Positions 1-17,200 of a stretch of DNA of 64,000 nt are shown here, piece by piece. Made by a program: the position numbers and the translations under genes. How positions within the stretch are numbered: the stretch's first letter is position 1; every line of letters starts with the position of its first letter. The stretch comes from Liopterus haemorrhoidalis. Its lineage: Eukaryota > Arthropoda > Insecta > Coleoptera > Dytiscidae. The DNA lies in the NCBI GenBank assembly GCA_963971575.1, contig OZ020616.1, forward strand, positions 59,316,907 to 59,380,906, in the 5' to 3' direction. The notes under the pieces were generated by a model. The model searched no databases. It was not told where the DNA came from and worked only from the letters and a program-made list of their open reading frames with translations.

Positions 1-22
1 TGTGGGGTAGCTCTGTAGGTAA

Positions 23-3411
<3,389 letters not shown>

Positions 3412-3690
3412 TTTTATCTTGTAGATATTTTTGATCCAATATATTATTTAAAGTTATATGTCAGCTAGATAGTTGCACATAAATAGTTAAGCACAGGTCC
3501 AATTTAATTAATATTATTATCTTTTTGTGTAAACGTTTTGTGGCTTCAATCTGAATATTGAGATATGTATGTTGGCATTCCATTTTCTCTCCAAACATTG
3601 TTCTTATAAGATTTATGTGTGAATAAAATTTTTTCTCTATCTCTTCCAATTATTGTATTTATTTTTTTAAACGTCTATTATTTTAAATAA

Positions 3691-5130
3691 AGCCACAATC
3701 AGAGCTCTTAAAGCAATAGCTTATAGACTGTATCTTGTACTTTGTTGATTGTCACTACAAGTTTGTCATATGGTAAGACGTGAAACCGTTTAGACCTCTA
3801 TATTTAATACGTTGTGGATTATGGATAATTTTCTAAATTTCGTATCAGGTCGTCAAGGATGTAATTTGTAGTTAATAATATTGCCAACTTTAACAGCTTA
3901 TTATTTGACATTGGCTTAATATTTTATCGTTCTGTTTTTTTTTTTTTTTGTTGGAAAGTTACACATCTCGCCTGTGTAACGAAATCATTGTAAGCTGTTC
4001 ACTTTTGTAAGAACAAACTGAGAGGAAATTTTGTTTTCAACAGTTTGCACAACTGTATGTTATGTTGGTATTACAGAAAAATAATTTGAAAAGTCAGATT
4101 ATAAATATGTCATTTAAAAAAATATCATTTCTCATATTTCATTATGAATAGTTAAATATTTTGTAAATATAATACTAACCTAAAATAATGCAAACATGAC
4201 CAAAAAATGTAAAGCCTTTTTTACAATATAACCAAGTTTCTAAAAGTCAGTAATACACTATAAAAATCACCAAAATAACCAGATCTAGTTTGTTCTTACA
4301 AAAGAACTGCTTATATGCTCTAAAAAATTTCAAAAACTTTTTTTAAATTAATTTTGTTGAAAATGAAACGGTCGGAATTCGCACTAGTATGAAGTATGAG
4401 TTTTTACGTGGAACTACGGCATCGCAGACCGCGCGAAACATTAATAGTGTATTTGGCTCTAGTGTTACTACGCAGCAGACAATATCAAATTGGTTCGCCA
4501 AATTTCGTAGGTAACATAAAACAAAAAAAAAAAACAAAAACTGGCTCATCGATCACAGCAGAAATATACTGTAACCAACTGGACGAAATGATACAAAAAC
4601 TTAAAGAAAAACAGCCTAGATTGGTCAACAGATCGACTCCTATCTTATTGCATGATAACGCTAGACCACACACTGCACAAATGTGGCAAAACTACATTGG
4701 AGTTGAAACTTCTTCATCATCCTCCGTACTCACCAGAACTAGCCCCCAGTGAGTTCCACTTCTTCCGCAATTTGGACAACTTTTTAATAGGAAAACAGTT
4801 TAATTCCGACAATGCTGTAAAACTGGCCTTCCAGGAATTCATTGACTCGTCCGCCAGGGTTTTATACCACCGGCCTGAACAACCTACCGCTTAAATGGTA
4901 AAAGTGTATAGACAATATGGGTGCATACTTTGATGAATAAAATAATTCCTTATATTTGTAAGTTATCAACCAACTTTGCCTTTTTTTCTACAAATTTCAT
5001 CCTTGACGACCTAATATATTGTTGCTAGCTTTTACAATTTTGAAATTATAGAAGTCTGGTGTACTATTTTAGTGAAACAGATTTTTACCGCAGGAGCTAT
5101 TACTAAGACGAAAGGATTACGTATTCTACG
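3691..5130 (+). mobile_element. Non-autonomous element with AGCCGCATTCAGAGC-type terminus, split by a mariner
   Basis: The left end, AGCCACAATCAGAGCTCTTA, preceded by TAA, matches the terminal repeat of the complete copy at 33047-34417. Similarity continues through CATATGGTAAGACGTGAAAC. The mariner at 3845-5014 interrupts it, and weaker similarity resumes after 5015 (GAAACAGA, GAGCTAT). The right terminus is lost or too diverged to place, so the end given is approximate. Confidence 0.6.
3845..5014 (+). mobile_element. Defective mariner transposon with TIRs and TA duplication
   Basis: The terminal repeats AGGTCGTCAAGGATG (left) and CATCCTTGACGACCT (right) are inverted copies, flanked by TA at 3843-3844 and 5015-5016. 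Inside, from 4391, there is a mariner helix-turn-helix segment (GTTASQTARNIN, TISNWFAKFRR). It runs straight into the C-terminal part with HDNARPHTA (about 4650-4680) and the out-of-frame HPPYSPELAPSEFHFF (about 4710-4760). The middle of the transposase is deleted and frames are broken, so it cannot encode active enzyme. Confidence 0.9.
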
Positions 5131-5251
5131 TCAAAAAAGAGAGGTATAAAATGTATTTTTTTTTTATTTAGTTACAGTTCAATATTTACACTTACAAAAA
5201 ATAACATTACAATTATTATTGTTAATTTGTTTGAGTTTTTTGCTTCATTTT

Positions 5252-8200
5252 CTATCTTGTACTTAAAGAGCTACTCCTGTTTTGATGATTCGCAGAATCT
5301 CTGCTTCTAGGTTGTTGTAATTGATCTTCAACCGTTTTTTGAAAATGCATATATTCATATAATGCATCCCAATCCAAATTTGCATCTAAAAATTTAACTT
5401 TTTACTTTAAAATTTTCAACAGTTTTATGTTTTTTTTTATACTTAAATATGCCAATAATTACATTGCGCTCTTATTAAATGTTTTGTCAGACAGTTCGTT
5501 AAAAACATTGTCACTATCATAAATATAGCATTGACGAATAGCACCAACCAAGTCACGTCCTAAAAAAAATATTAAACACTTTTAAATTATGTACGGGTAT
5601 TTCAATATATTCTATACGGGAAATTTCTCGAGTGGACATCATGCAGTCAAATTTAATATTTGTTACAATCAATGTTGTAATGTATCTAGATATAAGTTTC
5701 TAGATACAGTATCTAGATAATTTTTCAAGTAGCTAGATACAAATTGTATCTGTATTTCAGATACTTTGATCGTTACTTTATTTATATATAATCTGTCTCA
5801 ATTTGTACAGATTTAAATACTGATTACTAAATTTTATGCCAAAATTACGTACTATCGGTAACTGAGGCGCCAGTTTCGGTCAAAGCCATCAATTACCGCA
5901 TTATTTTATAACAAAATAATAAATAAAGTGGAATATAGGGTTCTTATTAGTATGGGTCTGACGTAATTATGCTTTGAAAATGGCGAAAGCCGAAACTATG
6001 GTCTATTTCAAAGTAGAAAAATGTGTGTAAGAAGATAGGAGCTGTATGTCCTTGCTTCGGATTGGTTTAGATCGTCATCCCTATTACACTGTTAAAATAT
6101 TGTTTTTAGTCCAAGTTGACAGATGTTCAGTGTCGTACATTGGAAATATATATTATTTTATTTTTTTCGTATATTTTGTTATTATTTACATATTTAGACT
6201 TTTATTTATATTCTTGGCGTAGATTTTATGGAGCAAATTCTTCTTGTAATTTGTTTTTACGCAGTTATATATTTTTTAGGTTATCTGACATATAAATATT
6301 TTTTGACACTTGACAATTAACAGATCAAGAGATAGGACTAATGTGAGGCCAAAAGACAGCCCAGCTGATTGTGCCCAAAGAAGTTATTGATATAATTTTT
6401 AGACCTTCATATATACATATATTTTTAATTTTTATTTAAAATAATTATTTAAATAAGAAACTTTAGCTCTGAAGATATATTGTTTGTTTTATTGCTTTAT
6501 TTAAACTCTTTTAGCCAAATCTCTCTTTTTATATATAGTACATAATTTTTAAAATTAATATTTTTTTAACTTTTTCAAATTTCCCATTAAACTGAATTTA
6601 TGTCGTATAATTAACGTAAGTGTATTATCTGCCTTGTTAATTTCAATATCTTATTATCATTTTTTAAACTAAAAAAAAAAAATCACTTGCTAATCCAGTT
6701 ACTACGCCCATGCCCTAGTTGTAACTTATTTTAAATTTTCCGCTATACTGTATTTATCCAATGTAAATCGTACTCGGTTCGCAGCGCTATCTACTTTTTT
6801 TTTTTAATTTGAAATAGACCATAGATATTATATCTAGATATTTTTTACAATTCTGTATCTATAGTGCGTTCAAAGGTGAGTTTGCAGTATAGCTCTTATG
6901 GCAAATGGGAGCGGTGTTGCCAAATGTTGTAAAAGTGTCAAATGTATCAATTATAATAATATGAAAAACTCGTATGATTTACAAAAATCAACTCTTATAA
7001 AACTCAAAATAACAGTCAACAAAAACAAATGGTTATTTGTAGAACACTGCGTCTTCACATATAAGTGCGTTTTAGAGCTGGCAACGTCGACAAGCAAGAA
7101 AAGGATAGCGTCATTGTGTAAACCCATTAGACAGTATGAAAAAGAACTACTCCATATGCCCTGCACTGCAAACTCACCTTTGAACGCACTATAGATACAA
7201 TTTTTCTTAGGTATCTGTATCTAGATATTTTTTAAATGTATCTGTTACAACACTAATTGATACAATTATTACTTCTACAATATTTTTGTTCTTTATAACA
7301 ACGATTATTCTAATATTTTTTGAGAACTTTTATGATTTTTATGAGTACCGGGCCGCGTCACATTGTTTGGGAAACACTGTATAATGTAACTTACGAGCAC
7401 ATGAAGCATTTTATTGCACCATACATCTTTCTGAGTATTCAAAAAGTCGGGAATAAAACTGCATTTTCCTACATCTTTCTGAGTTTTATATATTATGTAG
7501 CTTTTTAATTGTTCTTTTACTTCATCCATTCGGTACTGTGTATCTATTAGTTGTTTTTCAATAAGATGCGTTGAATTATTTTGCATTATATTAGCAATTT
7601 TTAGTTCGATAGATACTGCTTTATACATTTCCTCCTAAAAAAATGTAAAAATTATAGTAACCAGAGATATTTTGTTGAACATTTGACGTGACTATATATA
7701 TCGATAAAAAATGGTACCACAAAATATTTCCTGAATCCCCCTGGCTCCCCCAAATTTTAAAAACTAACGCCGCCAATGGACTGCATATTCGAAAATCTAA
7801 CCAACACAAAAATAGTTCAGGCTTTAAACTCTTATATCTCTAAAAGTATACGACGCAGGTGAAAGTTAATGGTGTCAATGGATTGAAGACAGATGGTAGA
7901 TCTATTTAGATTGCATCAGCCATACAAGCCGCGCGTAATTTTGTTACGTAAGCGGCACGAATTGACCATGTAAACGCCTGGGTCGATTTTGGGATTAATT
8001 ATTATACAAGGTGTTTACAGTCCTGTTATTTTTTTAATGGGTGATATTACAGGTCAAAAGAAGGCGAAAAACCTTGAAACATCTTAGTAAAAGTTTTATA
8101 ATAAAAGAGATATTAAGTTTTTAATTTTTGGGCATAACTCTCCAAATAAACACACGGGCAAATTTAAAGAACAGATTGAAAAATATGTTTTTTTTTTTAA

Positions 8201-11200
8201 TTTTATTATTTTGTAGCCTATATCTAGATAGCTTTGAATACTCTACTAAACCGTAGGGACAGTTTGTATCGACGCCAAGGAGAACAAAATGCACCATTTA
8301 ATTTTGCTACTAGTGTATCTTTTGGTGGAGGTTCAATTATGGTGTGGGATGGAATATGTTTGGGAGCTCGCATAGAGTTAGTGGTGATTGATGGCGGAGC
8401 GTTAACTGCAAATAGGTACATCAGAGATATTCTTCAAGACCATGTTGGGCCTTTTTTTAGGTCATCACTTGTATTTTCACATACCTGTCTATTAAAATAA
8501 AAATTATGCCCTCCATAAATATAATGAAAAAAGATAAAAAAAGGACGCTATTAAGTATTTGTCAAGGCCGCCAAAAACATTGCTACGGCTCTGACTACAG
8601 GGAAAATAATTAGATTTTTATGCCTGTTCCTTTAAATTTGCCGGTGTGTGTATTTATCCAATAAAAAAAATCATTTAGATGAAAGATATGTCTTCTTATT
8701 TTTAACAATATTTGTAATATAAGTTTTTGCTGTTAAGTCAATAATAAGTGAGTATTTAAATTTATAATTTTTGGGGTTTTTCCGCCATAACTCCAAATAT
8801 TTCTCCAATCAAAAAAATGAATTTAGATAAACGATTTGTCTTCTTATTCATAACAATATTTGTTATATAAATTTTTGCTGTTAAGTCAATAATAAGGGTG
8901 TAATTTAAATTTATAATTTTTGAGGTTTCAGTAGTGGTAACATTTAAAAATCACTTTCGAGACCTTACAAAATTTTTATAATTTCTTGGAATGAACTTAA
9001 GAGATAAAGTTTATTATTATTAGTACAAAGTAACTTATCTTTCACGTAGCTACTTTATGATAATTGCATTTATCTCAAATACAGCCTATTCTATTGTTAT
9101 CTAAAGTATATTTTATCTAGACGTGATTTAAGTCACAGACAAAATACTTGAAAAACAATTAGACCGAAAACGATATCAGATCAGATGAAAATGTAATATA
9201 GATTAAAAAATTAAACTCACTTGAGCCTTTCGTAAATTCTGTGCTAAGTTAACTAATAATTCTAGAGTGTTTTTGACATTTTCTTTTTCTAAAATGTCTA
9301 AACAATATAAAATTCTTTCCAAAAACACTTTGACAGTCTTCTTTTCAGCTAGACTATCCATTAATTTGATTACTTTTTGTTTTAAATTCTCTTGTTTCAA
9401 TATCTCAATGTCAAATATAATCTAAAAAACAACTTAAATAATAATTGCATAGAGACAACAATCAAAAAAGTACATCATCTGTGAAATTATCAGCCAGTTG
9501 TTTTTCAGCTAACTTCAATTCATTCTTCATTTTAATCTTTATTTCTGTATCTGGTATTTTTATATTTTTCATCGCTTTCTCGTAATTTTTTCGAACTGAT
9601 TCGTCGTACATGTTAAGTTCGTATTTGTGGAATAGTTTTTCCAAATTCCAGTGCTAGGACAGAGCAGTTAATATATGTGGCGATTAAAATGGATTGTTTA
9701 ATACCTCTGATACTTTAAAAGCGTCGAAAATGGTACGGTTGTTAGAACATTCTTGTAATACGTCTTGTAGGTAATAATTATGGCCCCATTCACCTAAATT
9801 TTTGTCCAACCAAGTTTTATTCTGCCATAACTAAAAAATAAAGGGTTTATAACTACAGAAAACTCTCAATTTAACAAACTAATAGCGGAAGGGTGTCCGC
9901 TAGCTGATTTTTTTTAAAGAATTATGATTGAATTTTAAAAATCAATCGATTTTTTAAATCTCTAGTGGTATTATTGCATAACAATTGATGCGAAGTGTGA
10001 ATTTTCACACATTTCAGGGTTTTTTTAGGTATTTAATAGGTGTAAGAAGCCAACAGAATACTGAAGGTAGAGCTTACACACATGAACTCAATTCTAAGCT
10101 GTTTTAATGTAATTTTTTATTATATTTTTAATTTCAAAAGAAGACATATACTATCTTAGCCATAAATACAACAAATCCATAACATTATTAGGCATAATTT
10201 AGGCATGAATTAAAAAAATAATTAGTTTTGTCAAAAACTGAGATGTTTTCCAGAAACGCAATCTTTTGTTTTTCAGAAACAAAATTCTTTCATTCGTTTC
10301 CGGTTCAGATCAACGTTACTTTGAGTTAAACGCTATGGGACAGTAATTTTTATACATTTTTGGTAATAAACGTATTTAAAAATTCTAAAAAACTACTTTT
10401 CGTTCCTTAATCTACGTCTTAAAAGCTTTTTTTTGATATACAAAAAATTCTGTATTTTTCGAAAAACTAACCGGATCAAAAATTTCTGTTTAACTATTCC
10501 GATTCCTATCAATGTACAGTATTGAGATTTATTTCAGATTTTTAAAACAATCCTTCTGGGAAATAGGGTTGGGGCCAAAAGATTTTTGACATATATTTGG
10601 CGAAAATTCCATTAAAAAAAAATATATTTCAAAAATAAAAATTTGCTTGTTTATTCATGCATTCAGAGGTTTCATTGGAGAACCCAAACTTTTAAAAATT
10701 ATTTATTTTTTCATTAAATACTTATATATTTATTTCGTAATGTTTTTTTATTGAACTCTCAGTATTTTTCCTATATATGAGTCATAGAATTGTATAAGCA
10801 TGCCAAATTTCTTTGTTCAGTTGTTTGTTTACAATTTTTACCGTACAGACAAACATATAAGAGACGTTATAAGGTATTTTTGGTGGTCATACAAAGCCCT
10901 AAAAACGGAAAATTTTAATTAATTCCAAAATTTAAAAATCTAAGAGAACTAACCAATCAGATTTATTAAAACATTGTTGAGATTTAGAAATAACTTTAAC
11001 TAATAAAACCCAAGAATGCTAATGACTTCACAAAGTTGAAGCACTATATTAAAAATTAAAAAAAAAAAATTAAAAAAAAAAATAACTAGAAGGATGTCCA
11101 AAACACACAGATGCTATTGTTTTAGTTAAATTTTTCACAATCTGTGATTTTTCCTGAAGATATTTGCATACTTAACTTATCTTTCATGTTATATTTAACA

Positions 11201-14200
11201 AGCATATAGTCAAGGCAATATTTCATGAGAATTAAGTTTACCACCCGAGCCGTAGGCGAGGGTTGTAATCATCCGAGTGTAATATATGAGAGTCAAATAC
11301 AATATTTTATCTAGAATTATATGGTTTTATCATTAAAAAACAGCAAATTTAATTTAAAAACAAAGTACTAAGGATGGGGGGGTCAAACCCCTGAGCCCAT
11401 CCTGGGTGCGCGCCTGCTATACCATACAATATACCTGCTATACCATTCTACCACTGTACCATACAATACCAAAAAAATACTGTAATTTATTGACTCAATA
11501 TTTGTTTTTGTTTAAAATTTTGTTATCAATATTTTTGTTATTCTCGAATGTTAGCATGTGTCTGTTCTAAAATTATATAATTATAATCAAACTGTGTAGA
11601 TTAACTTGTTTGTAATGAGTCACTTCCATGAAAAATGACTATTGAATTGCCACTAATGCAAAAACATAGTTTCATTTACTTATACTAATAAATATCGGCC
11701 AAATTTAAAAAATTCTCCGCCAAAAAACTGGATATTATTTTATTTTTGTAATGTTATTGAAACATAAATGGAGCAAATATTATAAGATAATTAAATACAA
11801 TGATTGGAGCGTACTTTGAATCCAGTATGTAGTCATGTCATATCACTGATAACAATAGGAATCAAATATATTTACTTTTCGAACACGCCATTTAAAAAAA
11901 TCTCATACGAGTCACGCTAAAATTATTGAAAATCAGACACATGATTATTATTTTTTAGGATTTACATGAGTTGAATGGATTTCTCTTTTATTTCACCCTT
12001 TAAAATAATATCAAAATTACAAGGAAGCAATTCTGATAATTTGCCGCCCCTCGATACTTGGGTTGGCAGCTCTGTTTGGGGTAGTGTCACCAATACGGTT
12101 TCCGTTTTAAGTAATTTGATAAGTGGCGAAATGTAGCGCAATTTGAATATGTCGATAGGCGTTGCTCGTTGATAAAAGTGCAGCATATGTTGACCTACGG
12201 GCTGTCATAGACATGTGACCAGTACACTCGCAGGAATTAAAAAGAGACAAGGTCGCGAATTAGTAACGGGGTCAAAGACTACATTATGTTATTAAGATCG
12301 CCTGTTAATACATGTACACATCGCGAAAACATAATATAAACTAAAACAACTACTAAATTTATTTCTATTATAAATCCTAAATACACCCTTATATAGGTAT
12401 AATACAATTTTTACATAAATAATATTAATTTTCCACATGTACAGAAAAATCCGAAATTTTATGGTGAAACCTGACGTAATAAGAGTATTCAGAAGTGACA
12501 TTACCTATAGAGGCGCTGTTGTCGCTTACAAAATGGCGATTGGAATAGGATATTTTTGACATTTGCCATTTGTTACACAACAATTCACATTGCAGTTAAT
12601 TTCCTGTTGCGATTTTAAAGACGTTTTATTAAAGTTTTGTAGGTCATTTTTGCTTTTAAACATTTTTTAAAAATCCGCACAGGTTTCTTCATAATTTACT
12701 TTAATCAGTAATATTGCTTTTAATGTGTCTACATCAAGTTGCGTCTTGTCATTTGTCCAAAAGCAGTTCATCAAGGAAATACCCTTTCGGAAGATTTTTT
12801 TTAGTTCAAGTTTAGTAAAAATAATTTTAATTGCAATATATTAAAAATAAATATTGAAATTAAGTACCTTTTCTACAATTCGGGACAAATATTGCCGCTG
12901 AAAAAATTCGGTACGCAAGGCGAAAATTTATTTAAATTGTTTAAATTTCTAAATTAGTCCAAGATTCTCATCGTACATATATAATTAGCAAGTGTCTGTA
13001 TAAAATTTGGGTAACATTGTGACGTTATATTTTCCTAAGGTTCTCGTGATTGGCTAACTGGGGACACCCTGTCTCTTGATTGGCTGATAGGTGACGCCCT
13101 CTCCCGTGATTGGCTAACTTGTGATATCCTGTCCCGTGATTCGATACAAACAATTGACATTTTTATATTATAAATCCGTCATTGTCGACGGGTAATAACC
13201 TAGTTTCTTTTAAAAGTTATGACTTGTATTTTTATTACAGCGCAGTTTCCTTTACTTGCCATGGGCGCCAAAAATACTCGTTACGTCTCTGCTAATATGC
13301 TGTTCTATAGTGCGTTCGCAGGTGAGTTTGCAGTATAGCTCTTATGGCAAATGGGAGCGGTGTTGCCAAATGTTGTAAAAGTGTCAAATGTGTCAATTAT
13401 AATAATATGAAAAACTCGTATTATTTACAAAAATCAACTCTTATAAAACTCAAAATAACACTCAACAAAAACAAATGGCCTTTTGTAGAATACTGCGTCT
13501 TCACAGATCAGCACGTTTTAGAGTTGGCAACGTCGACTAGCAAGAAAAGGATAGCGTCATTCTGTAAACCCATTAGAGAGTATGAAAAAGAACTACTCCA
13601 TGTGCCCTGTACTGCAAACTCACCTTCGAACGCACTATTGAGAACTGACACGCTCGGATACGCAGTCTGGTGGTCAAATATTGTACTACGCGACTGTAGT
13701 ACTGTTTGAAATTATTACATATGTTCTGGTGTTGATTTTTTGTTAGAACGTCGATAGATACATTTTCATAAAATAAAAATGTACTGTGCTTAAATTAACC
13801 TGTTCCCTGTTAGCATATTGACAGCTGAATACTAGACAATTCAGCCATTTTGACATGAATTACAGCGCCGCCAACGGTAATGTCACTTCTCAATAGCCTA
13901 GTACTATTAGCGTCGATTTTTATATTTTATGAAGCATCTCTTTGATACTAATACCCGATATATATAGTGCTACTCTAGCCTACTACTATCAGCAATGGCA
14001 AACGTCCAAAATAAAGTCCGCATTAATGATAGATCATTGTAAAATCATTTCAAATATATGATACAAACTTTATTACGCTCGCTTTTCACCAAAAATTTAT
14101 AAATTTTCTTATTACGCAATGTGAAATTTGCATATTCTATAATAGTTATCTCAAAGTTGCTAAACAGTTGTTACTCTTATCTATACGTGTTAAAACGAAC

Positions 14201-17200
14201 GTAAACTTTTATAAAGATGAACTTGTTCTGTATCATTTTTCACAAAATTCATATCAAGATAATACAAATTATTAAATAATATAAATATTTTGAACATTTT
14301 AAATTGATAATTATTTTTAATAATCATTCTGGAATATTGATCTATTTTTTTTTTACATTGTATTGTATTTTTTCAATCAGTTAATGTGTCTCTAGATCAA
14401 TATTCAAGTATTTGACGTATTTACCTGTTTATTATCGAGGTAATCACTGTATAAGTGTCCTGTTTCCATAGGCATACATGACACCCTTGTGGTTAATGAC
14501 AAAAGATAGCATGACGCCGCTAGTAACAATCCAGCCCATAACAAGGCCACTCCAAATAAATTCGATAACTGTAATAAAAAAAAAACAAACTTAAAATATT
14601 GACTTTCGTATTTGTCGTAAGTGACAAGCAATAAATTTTTTAAAGATATCGTGTCTCTTTCTGATTGGTTGATCGATTTATAAACCCAACGTAAGTGTTT
14701 ACGATGACTGGCATTTTTTGTAATTACGTTCTAGGAATTACGCCGGAATGCTGCGTCAGATACGCCATGTATTTTTAACATGCAATCTATAAATTATCTA
14801 CGGAAATGATGAAACACTTTTGTGGGGAATTACGCTGTATTTACGCCGATTGTGAAACAAAGAACCGTTAAAGAAATTTATTCACTTCGCTGTTATTTGA
14901 TCATAATGCCTAAGATACAATGGTTGCTTTTTATATTTCGGGATTTGAGATCAAAACCTTTTATCAACAAAAGTGGCTTTATTGTTTTTTAAAATATTCT
15001 CCATGAAGATCAATACATTTTTTCATGTGTTTGAACCATTTTTCGAAACACTTTTGGCACTCCGATTGAGGTTTTTTCCACTGCAAATGTCAAATTATGT
15101 GGGATTCAACGCGAACAAATCGTTTTGACAGCCAAATGTTCATGCAATAGTAAATGTATGCTGGTCCCACTAATGCCCAAAGATACATCAATCTCACGAT
15201 AAGTCACATGACGATCTAGCAATATCAGCATCAATGTTTTCCGGAACAACCGATTTTGGACGACCTTTATAAAATTCGTCCTTAAGCGAACTACGGCCAC
15301 GATTGATGTCGGCAAACCATCGATAAACAGTAGTCCTTGATGGTGCTTGATCGCCAAAAGTCGAATTAAGTTCATCGATGCAATGTTGTTGTGTTAATCC
15401 ACGTTGAAAGTTATAAAAAATCACTCGAATATGTTCATGATTTAATTCCATTTTTAGCCGAGATTTTTTCAAGTTACTGTAAACAACACAAATAGCGCTT
15501 GTACGTCAAAATGTTCTGAGAAAACTTTACGATAGATCGTCATGATGAAAAATTATTCTTTTTCGGTTAAATAAATTTGAACGTTTTTATTACGCATTAC
15601 GGTACGCGTTACATTACAGGATCGGCTCGCTGGACCTAGTTTTACATGAAGATTATTACCTTTATGATCATGGCACTTTTACAAATTCTTGATTGTCCAA
15701 AACTGTTCATAACATTCCTTTTTTGTTCGCTAGTATCATGCATTGCAGCTACAAAAGCTGCCATGGAAAATAAAACATACATCATGCTGTGTATTCCTGG
15801 TACCAATAATAATAATGTGCTCCAATAAAGGCTCCCAACAAGTTTTTGTCTGAAATACAAATAGCTTAATATATATTGATCACTATTGTCCGTCCCAAAA
15901 AGGCAAAGAGTAAATTTGAAACGCTTGTGAAAAGTCAGGCATATGATTGGTTATTTCCAGGCCAGTTTTAAACTCAGAGGAATAACTAGTAGAGAAGGTA
16001 TAACGCAAATTTTATAATAATAATAATAATAATTTATTTATTGACCCTAATACAAAGTATAACATTGTTTTAGTTTGAAATTTGAAAAATTATAGTTTTT
16101 ACAACTAATTAAAAAGTTTTCGAATTATTGAAGGATAATTCTTTGGAAAGAAACCAGTCATTTGCTTTTTCAATGATTATATTATTTTTATTTATTAAAT
16201 TTAGTGAGTGAGAGATTATGGTGGTATCATCTACATATAAAATAGAATCATTTTCAATGCAATTTGAGAAATCGTTTACGTAGATAGAAGATAGAAATAG
16301 AAGTGGTCCGAAAATGGATCCTTGTGAAACACCTCATTCAACATTCAGCGACTCTCTATTACTAGTTCCTCTGGGGATTTGACCGATCTATTGCTTTTGT
16401 GGAGCTAAATCTGACTTTTTAATACTCTTTGCCTTTTTTGGGACAGAGTATAGGTATTTTTAGGTTTTACTTTTTTAATTTCAATGTATAATCATCTATG
16501 GCTGATTCCAGAAAACCTAATTGTGAAAAATTAGAAAAGACAGCTTGAAAAATATCATTAACTTTGTTAAGAATTGTGGTAACATCCCAGTTAAGATGAC
16601 CAATTTGTTCCATGAAATAAGTATTGTCATTTTTAGTGTTGTTTTGGAAAATATCAAAATATTTTTGACCCAATTTCAGTCCATCAATAACTTCCGGTAA
16701 GTCATATAATGTACTTTCAAGTTGAGAATAAACTTTTAGTAAATCAGGAAGCTGCAAAAATAAAATTTAAGAATACAAAACAAAAAAATGTTTTTCTAAA
16801 ACCTTATATTCATCATGCATAATGCTGTATTGTATTAAAAATTCTTTAACTTCTTGATTTTTAGGACTTATTGTATTATTTATTACAGTAAAATTATCTT
16901 GAATATAATTTACAGCCTTTTCTATCAATTCTACATTATTATTATCTTCAATCGCTAAAAAAATACGTTTTTAGTTCTTATTTTATGATGTTGGTAGCTA
17001 TTTACTAAATTCCCTAAACAAAGGAAGTAGCACAAACCATATATAGCAAAAGTAGGGAATTCCTATAAGATTCCGTACATTAATAAGGCAAAATTTCATC
17101 GTAAGGGACGATTACAAACAACATTATCATGTTTCATACAAGCTGTGGAGACAGCCACGTCCTTTTTAAATTAAAACTTTAGTATTATTCTTTGTTTTAC

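Larger units (their letters stand above)
12491..13890. mobile_element. 1.4-kb TIR element with a nested 330-bp MITE
   Basis: The ends AGAAGTGACATTACC (12491-12505) and GGTAATGTCACTTCT (13876-13890) are exact inverted copies. The similarity continues inward to GGCGCTGT and its complement. No clear target duplication is seen. No transposase was recognised inside, so it is non-autonomous. It contains three GATTGGCT repeats and the MITE at 13308-13637. Confidence 0.7.
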
